Source: Candidatus Hodarchaeota archaeon
GTDB lineage: Archaea > Asgardarchaeota > Heimdallarchaeia > Hodarchaeales > Hodarchaeaceae
Direction of reading: 5' to 3'
Assembly: GCA_016840305.1 (NCBI GenBank)
Contig: JAEOSP010000448.1
Span: 1-10,867, forward strand
Length of the DNA stretch: 10,867 nucleotides
In this document: in pieces, positions 6,829 to 10,867 of the stretch
Position numbering within the stretch: position 1 is the first letter of the stretch
Layout of the letters: each line of letters opens with the position of its first letter
Translations under genes and position numbers: made by a program
Notes under the pieces: generated by a model
What the model was told of the DNA's origin: nothing
Databases searched by the model: none
Seen by the model: only the letters and a program-made list of their open reading frames with translations

Positions 6829-8904
6829 ATGAAGAAAATTATACGAAGTAGTTTGCGTCTATCATTATTCATATTAATAATTATTACGACGTTCTTAGTT
6901 GTGGACTTTCAGACAAACTTAGGAATGGCAGATCACAACTCCAAATCAACAAACCAACCAATTATGAAAGTAAATGATGTTGAACTTGAATATTTCGATA
7001 TTTCTGACTTTACAAACACAAGTCATCAAATTGAAGTGAGCAAGTATATAACTGCAAACGAATACGGATATACTTCATCTAGAACAGAGATTGATATTGA
7101 TAATAATGCAACGAAAGCATTCAACGCTTTGAATTTCACCCTTCCTACAGCTGAATTTCTTGATAGCAAGTTTATAAAGATTTATTCAACAAATGATACA
7201 GAAGAGAATGACACGTCATGGGAAGTAGTTTCAGATAATACTACAACGTTAATTATTATTCAATTCCCTACAGTTAATGTAGGTGAGAAAACAACAGTAA
7301 TAGTTGAGATGGATCATCCTAATGCAATCTCTTTTGAAGAAGATGCCGTATTAGAAGAAACAACTTATCCATATAAATTCAATCTTAGCTTTATACCATT
7401 GATTTCTCTCCCGATAACAAATTTTAAGCTTGAATGGAAAATTGGAGAAGGAATTGGAATAACATTAAAAAATGAATCGATTCAACCAACAGAAGCAAAT
7501 TTCACAGGTACATTTGAACAAGAATCTACTATTCTGAAATTTGAAGACGTGCAAGAACTACAAACGATAAATCGGGATCTACTGAATCAATCAATTTTTG
7601 GAGGGTATAACTTAATTGCTCTTTCAGAACTCAGTTTCATTCCTGCATATAAACAGGTTTTAGCTGAAAATCTAACATTATTCTTGAATTTTGATTATTT
7701 TCAATCTGCAGCAACTTTCGTTGCGTTTAGCTCATTAAAAACAACTATCGAGATTTCTGAATGGGGAATTGTTTACATAACTCAGGAAATTCTTGTTAAA
7801 AATATTGGACTCCAATCAGGTAATGTGCTGTCGACTGCAATTGGTGGTACTACTTTTCCAACTCTCACTTTCAATGTACCTGCTACAGCATATTATATTG
7901 GGCTAACAGATAACTACGGAAATATTACTCCAGTAGTTACTCCCGATATATCAACAGAATCGGTAATCCTGAAAAAATCAGTCGAGTTTAAACCGAGAAT
8001 CCAAATTGAACAGAACGCAGAATATCATTTTCATTTAACTTATCGAGAATTGTCAGAAGATATCGTTGAATCTGTTGGAGGCGGAAAATTACGAATCAAA
8101 ACAGCTCCTTCAATGAACTTCAATTGGACTATTCATCATTTCGAACTTGCGTTATTATTCCCATCTGGTTCTTCTATTTCACTAGAGGATATTCAACAAG
8201 AAACAAAAGAGAGTACATTAAGAGATCCTGTATCAACTTTATCCATACAAAAAGCTGAATTCTTGGGATTATTCAATAAAGTAGGATATAGTTTTACTTT
8301 TCAAGAGTTAACTCCTTTAAGTAACAATCAGATGTCAATTGAATTTGGAGTAAGTCCATTCTATCAATTACATACACCAATAGCCTTCTCAGTGTTTTTC
8401 CTTGCAATAGGATTAATTTATGCAGTAATTCGAAATGCCTCATTTGGAATTAAACCTAAGAAATTTTTATTAGATGAGATTCCTTTGGATTTAATCAAGA
8501 ATTTCGTAAAATCATACGAGGAAAAAACAGCTTTACGAGAACAACTTTTGAGATTAGATCGAAAGAGAAAATCTAAAAATATTAATGCACGTGAATACGA
8601 ACAAACAAGAATTATCTTGAAAAATCAACAACGCACTAATGATAGAAACCTTGTAACAGTTTCTCGCAAACTTTCTGATGAAAGTGCATCGTTCAGGGCT
8701 TCAATGCGCACAATAGAAGTTGCAGAGGCAAGTCGTGAAGATTATTTGATTAATATTGAATCTTTAGAGAAGAAAAAATCTCAAGGACGTATAGGAAAAG
8801 AAGCCTATGCTCGATTAAAAATTGATTACGACAAGAAATTGAAAAAAGCAAACAATAGTATTGATAAAGTACTGATAGAACTAAGAAACTTACTTACAAA
8901 GTGA
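6829..8904 (+). CDS. Ribophorin I (OST1)-like membrane protein
   Basis: A homologue of the eukaryotic oligosaccharyltransferase subunit ribophorin I, predicted to support N-glycosylation of exported proteins beside the catalytic STT3/AglB enzyme. Layout (691 aa): signal peptide or N-terminal anchor (1-about 30), a large beta-rich outer domain (to about 510), one membrane helix (about 517-534) and a 157-residue charged cytoplasmic tail rich in predicted coiled coil. This is the topology of ribophorin I (about 607 aa). Local matches recalled from human ribophorin I: IEISEWG (307-313) for IEVSHWG, DNYGN (361-365) for DEIGN, FKPR (387-390) for EIRPR, and in the tail the segment around GKEAYARLK for GKLKKDTYIENEK. 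The outer domain holds 13 N-X-S/T sequons by my count. The ATG follows AAGGA at ten bases. It is head to head with secY, and a ferredoxin gene begins four bases after its stop. Identity rests on topology plus scattered motifs; a profile search would settle it. Confidence 0.85.
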   Translation: MKKIIRSSLRLSLFILIIITTFLVVDFQTNLGMADHNSKSTNQPIMKVNDVELEYFDISDFTNTSHQIEVSKYITANEYGYTSSRTEIDIDNNATKAFNALNFTLPTAEFLDSKFIKIYSTNDTEENDTSWEVVSDNTTTLIIIQFPTVNVGEKTTVIVEMDHPNAISFEEDAVLEETTYPYKFNLSFIPLISLPITNFKLEWKIGEGIGITLKNESIQPTEANFTGTFEQESTILKFEDVQELQTINRDLLNQSIFGGYNLIALSELSFIPAYKQVLAENLTLFLNFDYFQSAATFVAFSSLKTTIEISEWGIVYITQEILVKNIGLQSGNVLSTAIGGTTFPTLTFNVPATAYYIGLTDNYGNITPVVTPDISTESVILKKSVEFKPRIQIEQNAEYHFHLTYRELSEDIVESVGGGKLRIKTAPSMNFNWTIHHFELALLFPSGSSISLEDIQQETKESTLRDPVSTLSIQKAEFLGLFNKVGYSFTFQELTPLSNNQMSIEFGVSPFYQLHTPIAFSVFFLAIGLIYAVIRNASFGIKPKKFLLDEIPLDLIKNFVKSYEEKTALREQLLRLDRKRKSKNINAREYEQTRIILKNQQRTNDRNLVTVSRKLSDESASFRASMRTIEVAEASREDYLINIESLEKKKSQGRIGKEAYARLKIDYDKKLKKANNSIDKVLIELRNLLTK

Positions 8905-8908
8905 GAGG

Positions 8909-9130
8909 TTGAAGAGGATTTCTCCACAAGTCATTATCGACAGCGAAAAATGCACTTTATGCCAGAAGTGTGTTCTTAGCTGCCCTGTTGAAATACTTCA
9001 TTACAAGAAGAAGGACTCAAACAGAAAAAAAGGAATAATTGAGATAATTGATATGAATCATTGCTTAGAGTGCCGAGCATGTGAAATTATTTGTCCAGAA
9101 GGAGCAATAATAGTTTATGCGAGGCCTTAA
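8909..9130 (+). CDS. 2[4Fe-4S] ferredoxin
   Basis: A small cytoplasmic electron carrier of 73 aa with two complete cluster motifs: Cys15, Cys18, Cys21 and Cys25-Pro, then Cys52, Cys55, Cys58 and Cys62-Pro. The linker of about 26 residues between the motifs is basic (KKKDSNRKK) and longer than in minimal clostridial ferredoxins. The start is uncertain. The TTG at 8909 is the only usual start codon in frame after an upstream stop at 8882-8884, but GAGAGG abuts it; GAGGT (8905-8909) is spaced eight bases from an ATT at 8918, which would give 70 aa. Reading may depend on coupling to the ribophorin I-like gene that ends four bases earlier. The redox partner is not shown by the context. Confidence 0.93.
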   Translation: MKRISPQVIIDSEKCTLCQKCVLSCPVEILHYKKKDSNRKKGIIEIIDMNHCLECRACEIICPEGAIIVYARP

Positions 9131-9143
9131 AAAGCTTTTTTTT
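9131..9143. terminator. Bidirectional T-run terminator between convergent genes
   Basis: The palindromic AAAAAGCTTTTT centre extends to eight T on the + strand (9136-9143) and gives five T on the - strand. It fills the 11-nt gap between the ferredoxin stop and the Trm112-like stop, where U-tract termination is expected for both transcripts. It is much stronger for the + strand. Confidence 0.55.
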
Positions 9144-9414
9144 AATTAAGAGAAAAAGGTTTCCCCAATCTTAAAATATCGTTTGGGATTTTATCTTTGT
9201 GGATCTTAAGAAATCCAATATCTTCTTCCTTAATTCTTAGATCATCTGGCAGCATAATTGGTATTGCTTTCTTAATTGGATAATACCTAGAGCATTGTGA
9301 ACAATTTATAATACCAGTTTCAATTTCTTCGTCCTTTTGTTCGATCACTATTAAATCCAGATCTGGATTTTTGCAGATCGGACAAGCAAGAATTTCTATT
9401 AAATCCGTCTTCAT
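9142..9414 (-). CDS. trm112: Trm112-like zinc protein
   Basis: A 90-residue protein of the Trm112/UPF0434 family. Trm112 binds and activates several methyltransferases that act on tRNA, rRNA and release factor. The zinc site is formed by CPIC (11-14) and CSQC (38-41). The family signature before and after it is clear: LIEILACPICK at 5-15 and YYPIKKAIPIMLPDD at 44-58. A short charged C-terminal tail follows. The ATG has GAGGT about 12 bases upstream, somewhat far, so the start could be less efficient than usual. Its stop is 11 nt from that of the ferredoxin on the other strand. A candidate box C/D sRNA lies 46 nt upstream of the start on the same strand, so the two could share a transcript. 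Bacterial-type short Trm112 proteins look the same, so the exact partner enzyme is unknown. Confidence 0.86.
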   Translation of the reverse strand: MKTDLIEILACPICKNPDLDLIVIEQKDEEIETGIINCSQCSRYYPIKKAIPIMLPDDLRIKEEDIGFLKIHKDKIPNDILRLGKPFSLN

Positions 9415-9459
9415 AATAAATTCAATACCTCATTTAATATTCACGTTATGAGATTATTT

Positions 9460-9530
9460 CACCTCAGACGGCTCTTCATGACATCACTGTTGGAATACAA
9501 CTCATTCGGGGATAACGTCATCACAAGTGG
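9460..9530 (-). ncRNA. Candidate box C/D sRNA (2'-O-methylation guide)
   Basis: Read on the - strand: C box GTGATGA (9524-9518, exact RUGAUGA), a 12-nt guide (9517-9506), D' ATGA (9505-9502), a 14-nt linker with a GTTG/CAAC hairpin (9501-9488), C' GTGATGT (9487-9481), a 13-nt guide (9480-9468) and D box CTGA (9467-9464). CAC (9529-9527... read 5'CAC) and GTG just outside C and D can close a short stem. Guide lengths match archaeal box C/D sRNAs. The first guide would pair with UCGGGGAUAACG, close to the conserved GGGGAUAAC segment of archaeal 16S rRNA near helix 8. The second would pair with CGGCUCUUC, the 23S segment at about E. coli 2507-2515. By the fifth-base rule the modified bases would be the third G of the four in the first target and C2510 in the second. 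The rRNA comparisons are from memory. The D' and C' boxes each deviate by one base. Confidence 0.7.
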
Positions 9531-9597
9531 AATTTTTAGATTTAAAAGATTGATTAAGATAATACAAATTTATTAGTACAAATTAAACTCAAATCAC

Positions 9598-9915
9598 TTA
9601 ATAAGTTACAGGATAAACACGAATCGCAAAGATTATGATAATAATCACTAAGACACAAAGAATTATCCATTCACGATAATATTGATTTTGTGAATCTTGA
9701 TCTGGGGCGGAAAGTAGTTGTGAGCGAAAATTCCATGTGAATAACAGAAGTATTGTAACAAGGAATATTGGCATAAGATTTTGTATTGTTTGATCAAGAG
9801 CTACAAAATATAAGAAAATAGCAATTACTAGTAGAATGCTGTCACCAAGCATCGAAATATCCAGAAGTTTAACCGATTTAGGAAGACTAAACCAGCCTTT
9901 ACCGTCAGAGCTCAT
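9598..9915 (-). CDS. Small three-helix membrane protein, function unknown
   Basis: I do not recognise this 105-residue protein. It has a short polar N-terminus (MSSDGKGWFSLPKS) and three predicted membrane helices at about 23-40, 46-63 and 83-98. A polar loop between helices 2 and 3 is rich in Gln, Asp, Ser and Tyr (65-82). The third helix contains a run of isoleucines. No catalytic or metal-binding motif is seen. Support for a real gene: ATG with GGTGA seven bases upstream (9927-9923), coherent amphipathic/hydrophobic pattern, and position on the same strand as the Trm112-like gene 183 nt downstream. The opposite-strand open frame over its start is shorter and lacks these features. Confidence 0.75.
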   Translation of the reverse strand: MSSDGKGWFSLPKSVKLLDISMLGDSILLVIAIFLYFVALDQTIQNLMPIFLVTILLLFTWNFRSQLLSAPDQDSQNQYYREWIILCVLVIIIIIFAIRVYPVTY

Positions 9916-10281
9916 CGTTTGTTCACCGAACTATTCAGAAAAACATTTTTGTGTGAGTTATTTAGAATTTTCTATCATTACGATTATGAACAAAAACACT
10001 GTTCTATGTTTTAGATTTCCAAAGAACAACGTATTCAATTGGATTCATTAGTATTAATAGTAAAAAATGTATAGCGGGATCAGAAGTCAAAAACTCGTTT
10101 TTACTTTATTTGATATAATGTGAAAATAAATGTATATGGATTTATTTCTTTCTAACAAGGTTAATCGAAGTTTCTAATCGAAATTAAGACTAAGACACTA
10201 TAAACACCTGCTCCGACAGAGAATATTTTAAAAATAAGATGGAAAACACTCCTATCAAACTTGATTTATGAGAGTCTTTCT
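9916..10281. other. 366-nt divergent intergenic region
   Basis: No gene or RNA is recognised. It should contain the promoters of the small membrane protein (- strand) and of the COG2403-type gene (+ strand). Visible items are an AAAAAC-TC-GTTTTT palindrome at 10089-10102, a direct repeat TAATCGAA at 10162-10169 and 10175-10182 with a 13-bp period, and a TATA-like element at 10226-10236. Confidence 0.55.
10226..10236 (+). promoter_or_regulatory. Candidate TATA box of the COG2403-type gene
   Basis: TTTTAAAAATA would set the transcript start near 10257 and leave a leader of about 25 nt before the ATG at 10282. Only a weak GAGAG (10270-10274) stands as a ribosome-binding site. The TAATCGAA direct repeat lies some 45-65 bp upstream, a place for an activator site. 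Confidence 0.42.
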
Positions 10282-10867
10282 ATGAAACGAACAAAAACAA
10301 TAATACTAGGAGCTGCCGGAAGAGATTTCCATAATTACAATACATACTTTCGAGACAACGAAAATTATGAAATTATTGCCTTTACTGCAACTCAGATACC
10401 GGATATTTCTAATAGAAAATACCCTGCAGAACTAGCAGGTAAGTTGTACCCCGAAGGGATTCCGATTGTTCCAGAAGAAAATGTGGTTCAAATTATTAAG
10501 GAAAACAGTGTGGAAGAGGTTGTCTTAGCTTATTCTGATCTTTCATATCCGTATGTCATGCATTTGGCTTCTACTGTTCTTGCTGCAGGCGCAGATTTTC
10601 GTATCCTTGGCCCAGATCATACCATGCTTAAATCAAAATTACCTGTTATAGCAGTATTGGCTGTAAGGACAGGATCTGGAAAAAGTCAGACTACCAGAAA
10701 ATTAGGAAAAATATTACGTAAATTGGGAAAACGAGTTGCTGTAATTAGACACCCAATGCCTTATGGAAATTTATTGGATCAAAAATACCAAAGGTTCAGC
10801 TCTTACGATGATTTAAAGAAGAATAAATGCACAATAGAGGAAATGGAAGAATATGAACCTCACATAA
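10282..10867 (+). CDS. COG2403-type P-loop protein (cyclic 2,3-diphosphoglycerate synthetase family), 5' part
   Basis: The first 195 codons of a gene that runs off the window. The N-terminus IILGAAGRDFHNYNT opens a Rossmann-like domain and is a hallmark of this family, followed by FTATQIPDI, YPAELAGKLYPEGIPI and VLAYSDLSYPYVMHLAS. A P-loop NTPase domain follows with Walker A RTGSGKSQT (129-137; Lys134), then RHPMPYGNL and EEYEPHI, all family-typical. The biochemically known member is the Methanothermus cyclic 2,3-diphosphoglycerate synthetase (about 460 aa), but most homologues are annotated only as predicted GTPases and occur in organisms not known to make that solute. The ATG at 10282 agrees with the start of the first beta-strand; an ATG at 10268 is out of frame. 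Confidence is high for the family and low for the reaction. Confidence 0.87.
   Translation, partial: MKRTKTIILGAAGRDFHNYNTYFRDNENYEIIAFTATQIPDISNRKYPAELAGKLYPEGIPIVPEENVVQIIKENSVEEVVLAYSDLSYPYVMHLASTVLAAGADFRILGPDHTMLKSKLPVIAVLAVRTGSGKSQTTRKLGKILRKLGKRVAVIRHPMPYGNLLDQKYQRFSSYDDLKKNKCTIEEMEEYEPHI

Noticed and set aside
6684..6872. A 62-codon open frame on the - strand with two hydrophobic stretches, opposite the signal peptide of the ribophorin I-like gene
   Set aside because: Its hydrophobicity mirrors A+T-rich DNA and the opposing signal-peptide codons. It overlaps a better gene and has no convincing ribosome-binding site.
9836..10051. A 71-codon open frame on the + strand across the start of the small membrane protein
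   Set aside because: It runs antisense to a gene with a good ribosome-binding site and membrane pattern. It shows no recognisable protein features.
10089..10102. AAAAAC-TC-GTTTTT palindrome as a terminator
   Set aside because: The loop would be too small at full pairing, no gene ends nearby, and A/T palindromes are common in this DNA.

Overview
The window (about two-thirds A+T) looks like a chromosomal piece of an Asgard archaeon. Three things point there: a secretion channel SecY that reads very close to eukaryotic Sec61-alpha, a full-length homologue of the eukaryotic oligosaccharyltransferase subunit ribophorin I (OST1), and a Ras/Rab-type small GTPase next to a roadblock-like gene. Archaeal Shine-Dalgarno sites (GAGGT, AGGTGA), TTTATAAG-like TATA boxes, T-run terminators and a candidate box C/D sRNA agree with an archaeon. 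The exact Asgard lineage cannot be fixed by eye.

Region 1 (1-4702, + strand) is a tight five-gene cluster: small GTPase, KaiC/Rad55-family ATPase, roadblock/LC7-like protein, FIST-domain sensor and MFS transporter. Genes are 11 nt apart, overlap by 20 nt, overlap by 1 nt, and are 32 nt apart, in that order. I read it as a signalling module: nucleotide switch plus regulator plus ligand sensor plus transporter. The biological role is inference.

Region 2 (4703-9130) holds secY on the - strand, a 555-nt divergent intergenic region with several inverted repeats, and on the + strand the ribophorin I-like gene followed at once by a 2[4Fe-4S] ferredoxin. The translocation channel and an OST subunit that docks on that channel in eukaryotes are thus head to head. 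secY is not preceded by a ribosomal protein gene here.

Region 3 (9131-9915, - strand) holds a Trm112-like zinc protein and a small three-helix membrane protein. Between them, in the upstream region of the Trm112-like gene, lies a candidate box C/D sRNA. It has C, D', C' and D boxes, 12- and 13-nt guides, and guide sequences that match (from memory) conserved 16S and 23S rRNA segments.

Region 4 (9916-10867) is a 366-nt divergent intergenic stretch followed by the start of a gene for a COG2403-type P-loop protein (cyclic 2,3-diphosphoglycerate synthetase family), cut by the window edge.
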